64,000 nucleotides of DNA from Methanocrinis alkalitolerans (GCF_029167205.1 NZ_JARFPL010000006.1:16184-80183); one strand, 5' to 3'; positions 1-8,016 are shown, numbered from the stretch's first letter. The notes: a model not told the origin generated them from the letters alone. Made by a program: numbers and translations.

Positions 1-96
1 CGCCGCCACTTCAAAGCTCTTTTCATCCTTCTTTACCAGAAAGCAATCTCCACTTTTTCTTAAATACGACCCATATGTATTGATCACTAGCTGCAT
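1..96 (-). CDS. cas1: CRISPR-associated endonuclease Cas1, N-terminal fragment
   Basis: The complement of the first 96 bases reads as an open frame from an ATG at 96 to the window edge, giving 32 residues that begin MQLVINTYGSYLRKSGDCFL. This matches the usual Cas1 opening, in which a short beta strand and a TYG/TFG-S-L-RK turn lead into a strand with LV-KDGK. Cas1 is the integrase of CRISPR adaptation and inserts spacers together with Cas2. An AT-rich stretch at 97-236 lies upstream and contains a TATA-like string near 126-140. No CRISPR repeat is visible inside the window. The call rests on 32 residues only; the catalytic Glu/His/Asp lie beyond the edge, so subtype and integrity cannot be judged. 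Confidence 0.62.
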   Translation of the reverse strand, partial: MQLVINTYGSYLRKSGDCFLVKKDEKSFEVAA

Positions 97-336
97 TTTA
101 TTTATCACAACCGCAATATCTAAGTAATTTATTAAAATTTAAGTTTTTTGGTCTAGACCTCAGATAATTTTATGCCACTCAAATCCATGCGCTGAAAAGC
201 TGGGCCTATTCCCCCTTAAAAATAGAGAAATAATGGATGAATGGGCCAAATCATGAAAGTGTATCCCCACTCTTACCCCTCTGCCGAAGGAGTGGCAGAC
301 CCTATCCCCCTCTCCTGCCCCCCTCCCTCTCTCTCC

Positions 337-1182
337 TCAGAACAATATCCCGCAGTCGTACTCCACGAGCACCTGCGACCCCTCGCCGAGGATCAGGTGG
401 GGAGCCTCCCTCTCCATCAATATCGACCTCTTGATAAACCCGCCCCACTTGGTGAAGACGACCGCTTCGACCTTCACCAGATCTCCATTCATGGAAACGG
501 TCGGGGCGAGGTCGAATCCCTCCAAATCCGCCAGAAGCCCTTCGATCGTCGATTCGTCTGGGCCGAATCCGCCTCCCTGCCTCGCCCTGGCCTCCTCGCG
601 GTCGGAGACGATCCTGCCGTCGTTGTAGTTTGCGTGCCAGAACTGGTAGAACTGCTCGCCCTGGATGCGCAGGAGGGCGAGCTGGAAGTACCCTTCCGGC
701 GACCCGTCGGCGGCGATGTGGCGCAGGTAGTAGTCCTCCCTCTCCGCCCGCTTGTTTGGGGAAGCGGCGGCGACGTACTCGGAGTAGTTTCGATAAGGGG
801 GCGCGGTGGATTTACGGGCGTAGAGGACGGGTCCGCCCCCGATCCCGGCGTAGTGGTAGACGTAGTCGAGGACGTATCCGCGCTGCGGGGAGATCCGGTC
901 GAGGACGTCGAAGTAGAGGTTTGCGTCGAAGTCGCCTTCGGCCCTCTCGGCGTCTTCTTCTGCCAGATGGTCGGGGAAGCCCAGGGGCTCCTGGAGCGCC
1001 TCGAAATCTGCTACGACCTGCCTCGAGTAGGAGGGAGAGATAGTCGTCACCAGGAGCCACGATGGCTCCGCGATCGCCACGTCTTCATCTGCCATCTCGC
1101 CTTGGGAGCTGGAAGGCTGGAGGGATATGGCGAGGATGGAGAGGACCAGAAATATCTGCACGAGGGATTTATGGATCATCAT
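337..1182 (-). CDS. Secreted protein of unknown function
   Basis: This 281-residue protein starts with a clear signal peptide: MMIHK, a hydrophobic run up to about residue 22, then a Ser-rich cleavage region. The mature part is acidic and Tyr-rich (for example YVLDYVYHYAGIGGG near residues 104-118) and ends in CGILF. I recognise no domain and see no transmembrane anchor after the signal. It stands alone between the cas1 fragment and the toxin-antitoxin genes, with at least 180 bases on each side. It is probably exported through Sec. A function cannot be assigned; its place in the accessory edge suggests a strain-variable gene. Confidence 0.6.
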   Translation of the reverse strand: MMIHKSLVQIFLVLSILAISLQPSSSQGEMADEDVAIAEPSWLLVTTISPSYSRQVVADFEALQEPLGFPDHLAEEDAERAEGDFDANLYFDVLDRISPQRGYVLDYVYHYAGIGGGPVLYARKSTAPPYRNYSEYVAAASPNKRAEREDYYLRHIAADGSPEGYFQLALLRIQGEQFYQFWHANYNDGRIVSDREEARARQGGGFGPDESTIEGLLADLEGFDLAPTVSMNGDLVKVEAVVFTKWGGFIKRSILMEREAPHLILGEGSQVLVEYDCGILF

Positions 1183-1367
1183 ATATCATACCGCCCCAAA
1201 ATTTTTTAGATGCCTTTTGAGATACTCTCTTGAGCCGATCTAGTCGGTCTTCTAGTCGGTCTATTACTATTCATATTATTTAATGGTATTTCGCCCTGGA
1301 TCACCGGGAGGATATGGCTCCGAATGCTCCGAATATAAAGCCATGATGATCCATCGCCATAGGTGAT

Positions 1368-1625
1368 ATGACGGATCGCAAGATGACCGGCCTGAACCTG
1401 GCCGCCTCCCTGAACCTGACCGCCACGATCTGGGAAGAGGATGGCGCCTACGTCTCCAAGTGCTCTGAGCTGGAGGTGGCAAGCTGGGGCGGGACGCCCG
1501 AGAAGGCCCTCGAAAATCTGAAAGAGGCGGTGGAGCTGTACCTGGAGAACGCCGGAGAGCTGGGCATCATCGACCCCGGCGCCCATCGACTTCTCAATCG
1601 GTCCGCGACCTTCGGCCGATCTTAA
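1368..1625 (+). CDS. HicB-like protein, orphan with altered C-terminus
   Basis: This 85-residue protein carries the HicB antitoxin core, LTATIWEEDGAYVSKC followed by ELEVASWG-TPEKAL-NLKEAVELYLENA. The core is almost identical to that of the HicB at 2115. HicB proteins have a partial RNase H fold that occupies the HicA toxin. The copy diverges abruptly after residue ~65 and lacks the C-terminal segment present in its paralogue. No hicA follows; the next gene is a nucleotidyltransferase. It looks like a duplicated hicB that lost its partner and tail, and it may be decaying or acting as a solo regulator. The extra N-terminal 12 residues before SLNLTATIW may be untranslated. Confidence 0.7.
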   Translation: MTDRKMTGLNLAASLNLTATIWEEDGAYVSKCSELEVASWGGTPEKALENLKEAVELYLENAGELGIIDPGAHRLLNRSATFGRS

Positions 1626-1680
1626 CCTTTTCAAAAGAGATATATCCCCTGGGCTCGTTTAAGTCACGAACGGCCAGCAG

Positions 1681-2019
1681 GTGATGCCATTGACCGATGA
1701 CACCCCAAAGATCCATCCAGATCGCCCCTCCCTCGACGATATCGTCAGGGCTCTGAGGGAGATGGTGCCATATCTCGCTGGGCGCTACGGCGTGAAGCAT
1801 CTGGGCGTCTTCGGCTCTTATGCCAGGGGCGAGGCGGACGATAGAAGCGACCTTGATATCCTCGTGGAGTTTGAACGTGTACCCCCTACCCTCTGGGAGC
1901 TCATCGCCCTCGAAAGAGAGCTTGGAGATAAGCTGGGAGTCAAGGTGGATCTGGTGATGAAAAAGAGCCTAAAACCCGGAATCGGAGAGGCTATCCTGAA
2001 GGAAGTGGTCGCCGTTTGA
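1681..2019 (+). CDS. MNT-type minimal nucleotidyltransferase
   Basis: This 112-residue protein has the defining motif of the minimal nucleotidyltransferase family, GSYARGEADDRSDLDILVEF (about residues 45-64): a GS pair, then the D-x-D metal ligands. Family members of this size are usually antitoxins that AMPylate or otherwise neutralise a HEPN toxin (MntA/HepT), with the HEPN gene directly downstream. Here no HEPN gene follows, because the next reading frame is hicB at 2115. The start is GTG at 1681 or ATG at 1684. The fold is certain; the role as an antitoxin is inferred from the family and from the surrounding toxin-antitoxin genes. Confidence 0.75.
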   Translation: MMPLTDDTPKIHPDRPSLDDIVRALREMVPYLAGRYGVKHLGVFGSYARGEADDRSDLDILVEFERVPPTLWELIALERELGDKLGVKVDLVMKKSLKPGIGEAILKEVVAV

Positions 2020-2062
2020 GGGTGGGTTCATAGCCACCTTTAACTTGACCGGGTCGATCAAT

Positions 2063-2073
2063 CGATATATAAG
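2063..2073 (+). promoter_or_regulatory. TATA box, probable hicBA promoter
   Basis: CGATATATAAG is a strong archaeal TATA element in otherwise GC-rich DNA. It lies about 45 bases before the hicB start, which would place transcription near 2095 with a short leader. Confidence 0.5.
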
Positions 2074-2114
2074 TACACATAAGCGATAGTCTGCCAGAAC
2101 ATGGAGATCGAGAA

Positions 2115-2351
2115 ATGAAGAAGGTAAGTCTGACCGCCACGATATGGGAAGAAGAAGGTGCCTACGTCTCAAAATGTCCCGAGCTGGAGGTCGCAAGTTT
2201 TGGAAGTACACCAGAAGAGGCGCTTCAAAACCTGAAAGAAGCTGTAGAGCTATACCTGGAGAATGCTGAGGAGCTGGGCCTCATGGAAGATGTTGAGGCG
2301 GCCATTTCCTCCCCTCACAAATTTACCTCGATGATCGAGGTAACCACATGA
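2115..2351 (+). CDS. hicB: HicB family antitoxin
   Basis: This 78-residue protein has the HicB-like fold core (SLTATIWEEEGAYVSKCPELEV) and the usual tail ending in a beta strand (HKFTSMIEV). It is followed with a 4-base overlap by hicA, so this is a complete type II toxin-antitoxin pair in the antitoxin-first order. HicB normally binds HicA and represses the operon; no separate DNA-binding domain is visible here, as in the short HicB class. A strong TATA box precedes it. Confidence 0.85.
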   Translation: MKKVSLTATIWEEEGAYVSKCPELEVASFGSTPEEALQNLKEAVELYLENAEELGLMEDVEAAISSPHKFTSMIEVTT

Positions 2352-2587
2352 GAAAGCTGCCCTTGGTCTCCTCAGACGACGTGGTAAAAGTCCTCAAAAA
2401 AGAGGGTTTCGAAGACGCTCCGAAGCGCGGCAAGGGCAGTCACACTGCATTTTACAAGATAGATGAGACTGGCCATAAACTTCTGGTCATCGTGCCTAAG
2501 AGCGAAAGGCTGCCAAGAGGTACGCTGATGGCCATCCTAAAACAGGCCGACTTATCCAAAGAGCGCTTCATCGAACTTTTAAAATAA
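2348..2587 (+). CDS. hicA: HicA family toxin (mRNA interferase)
   Basis: This 79-residue protein is a double-stranded RNA-binding-like HicA toxin. It shows the family pattern DVVKVLKKEGFE, then KGSHTAFYK with the catalytic histidine of the G-S-H motif, then IVPKSERLPRGTL. HicA cleaves mRNA when free of HicB. The start overlaps the hicB stop by 4 bases, which indicates translational coupling. Both genes look intact. Confidence 0.87.
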   Translation: MRKLPLVSSDDVVKVLKKEGFEDAPKRGKGSHTAFYKIDETGHKLLVIVPKSERLPRGTLMAILKQADLSKERFIELLK

Positions 2588-2620
2588 AAATAGGATGAAA
2601 CCGAAGTCCCGGAGCTCCCC

Positions 2621-3511
2621 TCACCCCAGGATCTCGTGGAGACCGAAGAGGTGGGGCCCCAGCTTCCCCTCGAAGTTTCCGGCCGATATCTTGACGACCC
2701 CCGGGACGGTGCAGGCGGCTTTTATCCCCGAGCGCATCGACCTTTCGATCGCCTCCCGATCGACGCCGTTGATGACCACCTCGTAGGAGGCTCCGATCTC
2801 CTGCGGGAGGGTGCATACCCCCTCGTCCCTGAGGGTGGGGCAGAACCTCACGTTCGTCGATGCCTTCAGGAACTTGTATCGGCTTCCCACCTTCGAGCCG
2901 CTGGCGACGACGCCGCCGGGGAAGGGGGTGATCGTCCCCTCCTCCTCCCTTATGGCGTCGACGGCCGCCTCGGCCGCCATCAGGGCGGAGGCCTGGTTCT
3001 CGGCCATGATGAAGAAGTTTCCTCCGGCGATCCCGTCGACGGCGCCGATCTTCTCCTCGACGATGAAGTCGCCGGACATCACCGGTATGATGCAGACCCC
3101 CCGCTCGCAGTAGGAGGCCTCCTTCTGGAAGCCGTCTCCGAAGAACTTCAGCTTCGCCCCCGTATCAAACTGCTTCTCCGCCTCCGGGATGCCGTTGAAT
3201 ACCGCCGTCGTCGGAGCCGTCAGGACGCACTGGCCGATCCTCGAAAGAAGCGAGTTCTCCAGGTTCTTATAGCTCATATTGCAGATCTGGATGAAGACCC
3301 CGGGCCTCCCGTCGGGGGTCTCGCTCCTCTTTGCCATCCGCTCGATCCCCGCCTCCGCCGGGCACATGATGACGGAGGTCCCAAACCCCGTCGCCTCCCT
3401 CGCCGCCTCCATAGCCCAACGCTCCGTTATGGCCGTTATCAGAACCCTGGCCACCTTTATCGGAAAGCCCTCTGCAAAGGTATCCTCAATCTCTACGCCG
3501 TTTATCTCCAT
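2621..3511 (-). CDS. ftr: Formylmethanofuran--tetrahydromethanopterin N-formyltransferase
   Basis: This 296-residue protein matches Ftr from end to end, beginning MEINGVEIEDTFAEGFPIKV and ending near HLFGLHEILG, at the length typical of the family. Ftr is a cytosolic enzyme of the C1 pathway. It moves the formyl group between methanofuran and tetrahydromethanopterin (or sarcinapterin), and in an aceticlastic methanogen it would run toward CO2 during methyl oxidation. It is the last gene of a minus-strand run after porGDAB and purO, 52 bases behind purO. No frameshift or missing segment is seen. Confidence 0.96.
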   Translation of the reverse strand: MEINGVEIEDTFAEGFPIKVARVLITAITERWAMEAAREATGFGTSVIMCPAEAGIERMAKRSETPDGRPGVFIQICNMSYKNLENSLLSRIGQCVLTAPTTAVFNGIPEAEKQFDTGAKLKFFGDGFQKEASYCERGVCIIPVMSGDFIVEEKIGAVDGIAGGNFFIMAENQASALMAAEAAVDAIREEEGTITPFPGGVVASGSKVGSRYKFLKASTNVRFCPTLRDEGVCTLPQEIGASYEVVINGVDREAIERSMRSGIKAACTVPGVVKISAGNFEGKLGPHLFGLHEILG

Positions 3512-3563
3512 CCCTTCCCCTCCTCAAAATCATCAAAATCTGAATCCTTCTCGTTCGGCGACC

Positions 3564-4193
3564 TCATCTTGTCGCCGGGTTGTATGCCGCGAGGCTGAAG
3601 CCGCTGCATCCGTCGCCGCCCGCATCGCTCCCGGCATCGAAGGCCGCAGCAGAGCATACCGGCTTTTCGTAGTCCATCTCGAAGGCGGCTTTTGCTATCT
3701 CTCCGGCGCTCCCGCCTCCGAGGCTGATCTCCTCGAAGTCCGTCTTCTCGTAGGTGGCGACCATGAAGGCCCCGTCCCCGGAGAGGTCGAACTCCTTAGC
3801 CCAGATCTCGTCCCTGCGGGCTATCCCCAGCCACCCCCGATCCCCCTTCACCACACCGGCGATCCTCGGGGTAGAAAGCTCGTCCCTCTCGTAGCCGAAA
3901 GCGATGAGGCTCAGGGCGATCGCCTCAAGGGGCCTCGTCCCGTCGGCGATCTTCTCTCCTATCATGTCGGCGTGGGTACCGTTGGCAACGACCGCCGCCT
4001 TCCCGGCGATCCTGATGCAGTTGTATGCTATGTAGGGGTTCTTCTCCAGATCCAGCGGATCCACAGGGGATACGAGGACTGAATCCCCCCTCACCTTAGC
4101 TTTGCGGTTGGGAAAGGAGCGGGACGATACCCGGTATCCGACCCAGGCCCGGCCTTTCGTCCCCCCTATGATCACGATCCTTCCTACGTACAT
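3564..4193 (-). CDS. purO: Archaeal IMP cyclohydrolase PurO
   Basis: This 209-residue protein begins MYVGRIVIIGGT and contains AWVGYRVSSRSFPNR (residues 16-30), typical of archaeal PurO. PurO closes the purine ring by cyclising FAICAR to IMP, replacing the bacterial PurH cyclohydrolase domain. It sits 56 bases after porB and 52 before ftr, in the same direction, so it is probably cotranscribed with both. The C-terminal tail (Ala/Gly/Asp-rich, then SGFSLAAYNPATR) keeps the conserved family ending. Confidence 0.92.
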   Translation of the reverse strand: MYVGRIVIIGGTKGRAWVGYRVSSRSFPNRKAKVRGDSVLVSPVDPLDLEKNPYIAYNCIRIAGKAAVVANGTHADMIGEKIADGTRPLEAIALSLIAFGYERDELSTPRIAGVVKGDRGWLGIARRDEIWAKEFDLSGDGAFMVATYEKTDFEEISLGGGSAGEIAKAAFEMDYEKPVCSAAAFDAGSDAGGDGCSGFSLAAYNPATR

Positions 4194-4249
4194 CTTCCCT
4201 CTCCAAAAATAGACCGATTACGAGGGGCCGGAGGGCCCCTCAGGCTCCC

Positions 4250-5128
4250 TCAGTCGACGAGGCCGAACTTCTCGGCGTTGGCGTCGGCCATCGCCTGGAT
4301 CTGGGCGATGACCTCCGCGCCGCCCTCCGCCTTGAAGAGGTGTCTGTACCTCCCCTGGGTCTTGAGGTAATCCTCGACCGGCCGCTTCCTCCTCACCTTC
4401 TTGACCCCCACCAGGACGCCGTCGACGTACTCGATCAGAGGCAACAGACAAGTCTCTACGACGAGCCTCGCCTGCTCGATGGTGTCGCCGGCCTCATAGT
4501 TCCATCCCGTGATGCAGGGGGCGTTGACCTGGATGTAGGCCGGCCCCTCGGCCGACAGAGACCTCTCGACCTTCCGCCGGAGGTCGACGGGGTAGGCGAT
4601 GGAGGCGGTGGCGACGTAAGGGACTCTGTGGGCTACGGCTATCGCCGGCATGTCCTTTTTGGGGCGCGGATTTCCGAGGGAGAGCTTTCCCGTGGGCGTC
4701 GTCGTCGTCTTGGCGCAGAAGGGGGTCGATCCGCTCCTCTGGACACCGGTGTTCATGTACGCCTCGTTGTCGTAGCAGACGTAGGTGATCCTGTGGCCCC
4801 GGTCGAACATCCCCGAGATCGCTCCGAAGCCTATGTCGAAGGTGGACCCGTCGCCGCCGATGACCAGGATGTTGATGTCTTCCTTTTTGAACCTCTTCAG
4901 CGCCAACTCCACCCCGGAGGCGACCGCCGCCGCGTTCTCGAAGAGGGAGTGAACCCAGGGGACCCTCCAGGAGCTCTCCGGGAAGGGGGTCGAGGTGACC
5001 TCAAGACATCCGGTGGGCGAGGCGACGATGGTGTTGGGGCCTGCGGCGTCCAGTACCAGCTTTATCGCCGTGGGCATTCCACATCCTGCGCAGGCCCTGT
5101 GGCCGGGCGCAAACAAACTCTCTTCCAT
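4250..5128 (-). CDS. porB: Pyruvate:ferredoxin oxidoreductase, beta subunit
   Basis: This 292-residue protein is the thiamine-diphosphate-binding subunit. The TPP motif begins at GGDGSTFDIGFGAI and ends at the YDNEAYMNTG segment. The N-terminal HRACAGCGMP and a later cysteine supply cluster ligands typical of PorB. The complex converts acetyl-CoA, CO2 and reduced ferredoxin to pyruvate, which in methanogens is mainly biosynthetic. It follows porA by 10 bases. Confidence 0.95.
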   Translation of the reverse strand: MEESLFAPGHRACAGCGMPTAIKLVLDAAGPNTIVASPTGCLEVTSTPFPESSWRVPWVHSLFENAAAVASGVELALKRFKKEDINILVIGGDGSTFDIGFGAISGMFDRGHRITYVCYDNEAYMNTGVQRSGSTPFCAKTTTTPTGKLSLGNPRPKKDMPAIAVAHRVPYVATASIAYPVDLRRKVERSLSAEGPAYIQVNAPCITGWNYEAGDTIEQARLVVETCLLPLIEYVDGVLVGVKKVRRKRPVEDYLKTQGRYRHLFKAEGGAEVIAQIQAMADANAEKFGLVD

Positions 5129-5138
5129 GATAATCCTC

Positions 5139-6317
5139 CTAGAGACACTCTGGCTTCACGTCGAAGATCTCAAACTCGTCCTCGATCCCGGCATCCGACA
5201 CCTTAGACGCCTTCTCGACGATCTCTCTTATCTGCTTTATCCCTATGTCCCGGCCGCCGAGGCCGACCGCAAACCCTATGATCGGAGTCCTGATGGGGCT
5301 GTTGTAGAAGGCGCCTTTGAGGTCGGTGAGCAGGGCGCTCTCATACCCCATGGAGACGTCCTTCTCTATGACGGCGATGACGTTCGCATCCTTCAGGGCT
5401 CTCTTGAGCGCCTCCTCGGGGAAGGGCCGGTAGCTTCTGATCTTGACGAGCCCCACCTTCACCCCTTCTCTCCTGAGGTCGTCGATCGCCTCCTTGACGG
5501 TACCGACTAATGATCCCATGGTGACGAGGGCGACTTGGGCATCGTCCATGGAGTATGCTTCGATGAGGCCGCCGTATCCGCGGCCGAAGACCTCCTCAAA
5601 CTCCTTGGAGACCTCCTCGATCTTCTTTAGAGACCTCTCCATCGCGCGGTACTGTTGGTACTTGAACTCGGTGAACCAGCTCGGGTCGGCGAAGGCTCCG
5701 AAGGTCTTGGGGTTTTTCGGGTCCAGGACGTACTCGGGCCGGTAGGGCGGGAGAAACTCCTTCACCTTCGACTCGTCGAGGAACTCCACCGGCTCGTAGA
5801 CGTGGGTGAGGATGAACCCGTCCATGCAGGCCATGGAGGGTGTGAGGATCTTCGGATCCTCCGAGATCTTGAAGAGCTGGGGGGTGAGGTCGATCGCCTC
5901 CTGGACGTTCTCGGCATATATCTGGATCCAGCCCGCCTCCCTCGCCGCCATGGCGTCCTGCTGGTCGTTCCAGATGGAGAGGGGAGCGCTCAGGGCCCGG
6001 TTTACCGTCGTCATTACGATGGGCAGCCTCATCCCCGAGGCGTTGAAGAGGACCTCGAACATCAGGGCGAGCCCCTGGCTCGTAGTGGAGGTGTAAGTCC
6101 GGGCTCCAGCGGCGCTCGCCCCGATGAGGGACGAGAGGGAGGAGAACTCAGATTCGACGTTTATGTACTCGCAGTCGAGCTTCCCTTCGGCGACGAACTG
6201 CGATATGTGCTCGACGATGTGGGTCTGGGGGGTTATGGGATAGACCGATATGACGTCGGGAGAGCAGCACCTGACGGCGTCGGCTATCGCGTAGGATCCT
6301 TCCACCACTTTCCTCAT
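5139..6317 (-). CDS. porA: Pyruvate:ferredoxin oxidoreductase, alpha subunit
   Basis: This 392-residue protein is the PorA subunit. It starts MRKVVEGSYAIADAVRCCSPDVISVYPITPQTHIVEH, with the YPITPQT pyruvate-side motif, and includes the pyrimidine-binding domain followed by the transketolase C-terminal-like domain (VGLVKIRSYRPFPEEAL). The start directly abuts the porD stop, so the genes are translationally linked. The order porG-porD-porA-porB is the common archaeal one. Confidence 0.96.
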   Translation of the reverse strand: MRKVVEGSYAIADAVRCCSPDVISVYPITPQTHIVEHISQFVAEGKLDCEYINVESEFSSLSSLIGASAAGARTYTSTTSQGLALMFEVLFNASGMRLPIVMTTVNRALSAPLSIWNDQQDAMAAREAGWIQIYAENVQEAIDLTPQLFKISEDPKILTPSMACMDGFILTHVYEPVEFLDESKVKEFLPPYRPEYVLDPKNPKTFGAFADPSWFTEFKYQQYRAMERSLKKIEEVSKEFEEVFGRGYGGLIEAYSMDDAQVALVTMGSLVGTVKEAIDDLRREGVKVGLVKIRSYRPFPEEALKRALKDANVIAVIEKDVSMGYESALLTDLKGAFYNSPIRTPIIGFAVGLGGRDIGIKQIREIVEKASKVSDAGIEDEFEIFDVKPECL

Positions 6318-6578
6318 CTACTTCTCCTCCAGGACCATGGTGATCGCTCCCCGGGGGCACTCATGGGCGCAGACGCTGCACCCCTTGCAGTAGTCGAGAT
6401 CCGGGACATAGTTTCCCTCGATCTGGTGGATGCAGCTCTCGGGACAGTATATCTCGCAGAGGCTGCACTTGATGCACTTGTCGTGGTCGAAGACCGGGAC
6501 GAAAGTCCTCCAGGCACCGGTCTTGGTGATCTCGGTGCTCCCCGGCTCCACCACCATTCTAACTGCGCATTTTGTCAT
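6318..6578 (-). CDS. porD: Pyruvate:ferredoxin oxidoreductase, delta (ferredoxin-like) subunit
   Basis: This 86-residue protein carries two 4Fe-4S motifs, CIKCSLCEIYCPESC and CKGCSVCAHECP, and relays electrons from the TPP site to external ferredoxin. It overlaps the porG stop by 4 bases and touches porA. All eight cluster cysteines are present. Confidence 0.95.
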   Translation of the reverse strand: MTKCAVRMVVEPGSTEITKTGAWRTFVPVFDHDKCIKCSLCEIYCPESCIHQIEGNYVPDLDYCKGCSVCAHECPRGAITMVLEEK

Positions 6579-7114
6579 AATCTGACCCCCTCGTAAGCGG
6601 TCTTTATGGCGGCGAGGTTCTTTTCCCCCAGGGCTCCGGAGAACCTGCTCAAAATGGCCTTGTTTACGCTGTCGAGGCTCACCTCTCCGGTGGCGCCGCA
6701 GAAGGCGCCGAGCATCGTGGTGTTGACGATGGGCCTTCCCAGCTTCTCAAGAGCGATCCGGGTGGCGTCGATGGCTATGACCTTCGCCTCAGTCTGTAGC
6801 TTCAGGTCTTTTGCTTCCCTGTCGGTATTGATTATTATCTTCCCCTCTGGCTTTAGGCCGCTCGTCACGTCGACGACGTCCAGCAGGGTGACGTCTTGAA
6901 CTATGACGTAATCGGGCTCGTAAATCTGGCTCCGAATCCGGATCGGCTCGTCTGCGATCCGGGCAAAAGCCATAACTGGAGCACCTCTCCGCTCCACACC
7001 AAAGGCGGGGAAGGCCTGGGAGTACTTCTCATCTTCAAAAGCCGCAATGGCTATCAGCTCAGCGGCAGTAACAGCTCCCTGGCCACCCCGGCCGTGAAAT
7101 CGAATCTCCTTCAA
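6575..7114 (-). CDS. porG: Pyruvate:ferredoxin oxidoreductase, gamma subunit
   Basis: The protein is 179 residues if read from the TTG at 7114, giving (L/M)KEIRFHGRGGQGAVTAAE, the canonical PorG beginning. The TTG start is chosen because GAGGAGGT lies 7 bases upstream. The frame stays open to an ATG at 7237, but those 41 residues are unlike any PorG and would overlap the divergent gene and the promoter. PorG is the catalytic-domain gamma chain that completes the four-subunit complex. It is the first gene of the operon. Confidence 0.94.
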   Translation of the reverse strand: MKEIRFHGRGGQGAVTAAELIAIAAFEDEKYSQAFPAFGVERRGAPVMAFARIADEPIRIRSQIYEPDYVIVQDVTLLDVVDVTSGLKPEGKIIINTDREAKDLKLQTEAKVIAIDATRIALEKLGRPIVNTTMLGAFCGATGEVSLDSVNKAILSRFSGALGEKNLAAIKTAYEGVRL

Positions 7115-7150
7115 CCGGCTGACCTCCTCACCGGCGTGAGGCGGCGACAG

Positions 7151-7161
7151 AATATAGCCTT
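7151..7161 (-). promoter_or_regulatory. porG: TATA box, probable por operon promoter
   Basis: On the minus strand the bases read AGGCTATATTC, about 37 bases before the TTG start of porG. That spacing leaves a short leader holding the GAGGAGGT ribosome site. Confidence 0.45.
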
Positions 7162-7195
7162 TTCGGAGAAGGGAGCGACAGAGGCGCATCACCAC

Positions 7196-7206
7196 GTTTT
7201 TATATC
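7196..7206 (+). promoter_or_regulatory. TATA box for the gene at 7236
   Basis: GTTTTTATATC lies about 30-40 bases before the ATG at 7236, and GGAAGGAG at 7222-7229 is the ribosome site. It is back to back with the por promoter, so the two transcripts are divergent. Confidence 0.45.
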
Positions 7207-7235
7207 GGACGCGCGCCTGGGGGAAGGAGTTTGCC

Positions 7236-7958
7236 ATGAATGATGATCCAGAAGAGGCGGACGGACAGGGGGTGGAAGCAAAACAGGGGGAGCTGATCTT
7301 CGCCGTCAGGGCGGCTCAGCAGAGCCTCCCCGAGGGGGTGAGCTCCCAGATGGGGGAGATCCTGGCCTTCATTGAGGGGATGGCCCCCTTCCTCGACAAG
7401 GAGACTCTTATCAAGATCAAATGCGAGAGCTGCGACCATTACTCTCCGTCCTTCTTCCCCGGCGAGGGCGACTATCTCGTCGTGGAGGCTCACCCTTACT
7501 GCCACGCCAAAAAGGAGCTTCTGCACCACCTGAACCTCTTCACCATAGCCAAGTGCCCGGAGCATTCGACGGATGTTCAGGAGCAGCTCCTGGATCTGGC
7601 CGAGTCCGTCGTCGAAGAGGACCTTCGACCAGCCCTCCTGGACAAGAAGCTCTACGACAGAAACGCCTTTGCCAGCTACGATGTCGCCTACAGGATGATC
7701 CTGGAGCGGGGGAGGGTCTGCATAGAGTTCGGCCACCAGGACGAAGTCGGTTTCGTCCAGAGCGGCATCAAGATATGCATTCTGATACGGCTCGACCCCG
7801 GATTCGGCGAGGATTCGGCCAAGATCCGGGCGGTCCACAAGTACGGTCGACCGGTGATGGTGGTGATGGCCGCCCGACAGATAAGGCGACAGATGGGGAT
7901 CGATGATCTCCTCGCGGGGATAGCCGAGAGAAGGGGGATGGACATAGTCTATCTCTGA
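7236..7958 (+). CDS. Conserved-looking Cys/His protein of unknown function
   Basis: This 240-residue soluble protein has a possible metal-binding centre: KCESCDHYSPSFF (Cys63, Cys66, His68), then HPYCHAKKE (His86, Cys89, His90), then KCPEH (Cys107, His110). The C-terminal third looks like a Rossmann-type strand-helix pattern (CILIRLDPGF, GRPVMVVMAARQIRRQMGIDDLLAG). No signal peptide or membrane segment is visible. I do not recognise the family. It is divergent from the por operon and is followed 46 bases later by the PIN-ATPase gene. The cysteine and histidine spacing suggests a zinc or iron-sulfur site, but that is inference. Confidence 0.7.
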   Translation: MNDDPEEADGQGVEAKQGELIFAVRAAQQSLPEGVSSQMGEILAFIEGMAPFLDKETLIKIKCESCDHYSPSFFPGEGDYLVVEAHPYCHAKKELLHHLNLFTIAKCPEHSTDVQEQLLDLAESVVEEDLRPALLDKKLYDRNAFASYDVAYRMILERGRVCIEFGHQDEVGFVQSGIKICILIRLDPGFGEDSAKIRAVHKYGRPVMVVMAARQIRRQMGIDDLLAGIAERRGMDIVYL

Positions 7959-8016
7959 GATCACTTTCGGCTTCGATCACAAATACTAAATAACTAACTG
8001 AAGGATGTTTATTACA

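Noticed and set aside
97..236. Search for CRISPR repeats beside cas1
   Set aside because: The spacer is AT-rich but holds no direct repeats of 20 bases or more. Any array must lie outside the window.
241..1209. Long plus-strand open frame opposite the secreted protein gene
   Set aside because: Its translation is Val/Asp/Gly-rich without any motif, and the minus-strand frame has a signal peptide. It is a shadow of GC-rich coding DNA.
1620..1680. Degenerate hicA after the first hicB
   Set aside because: No frame in this short spacer resembles the KGSH or VPKSERLPRG motifs of HicA.
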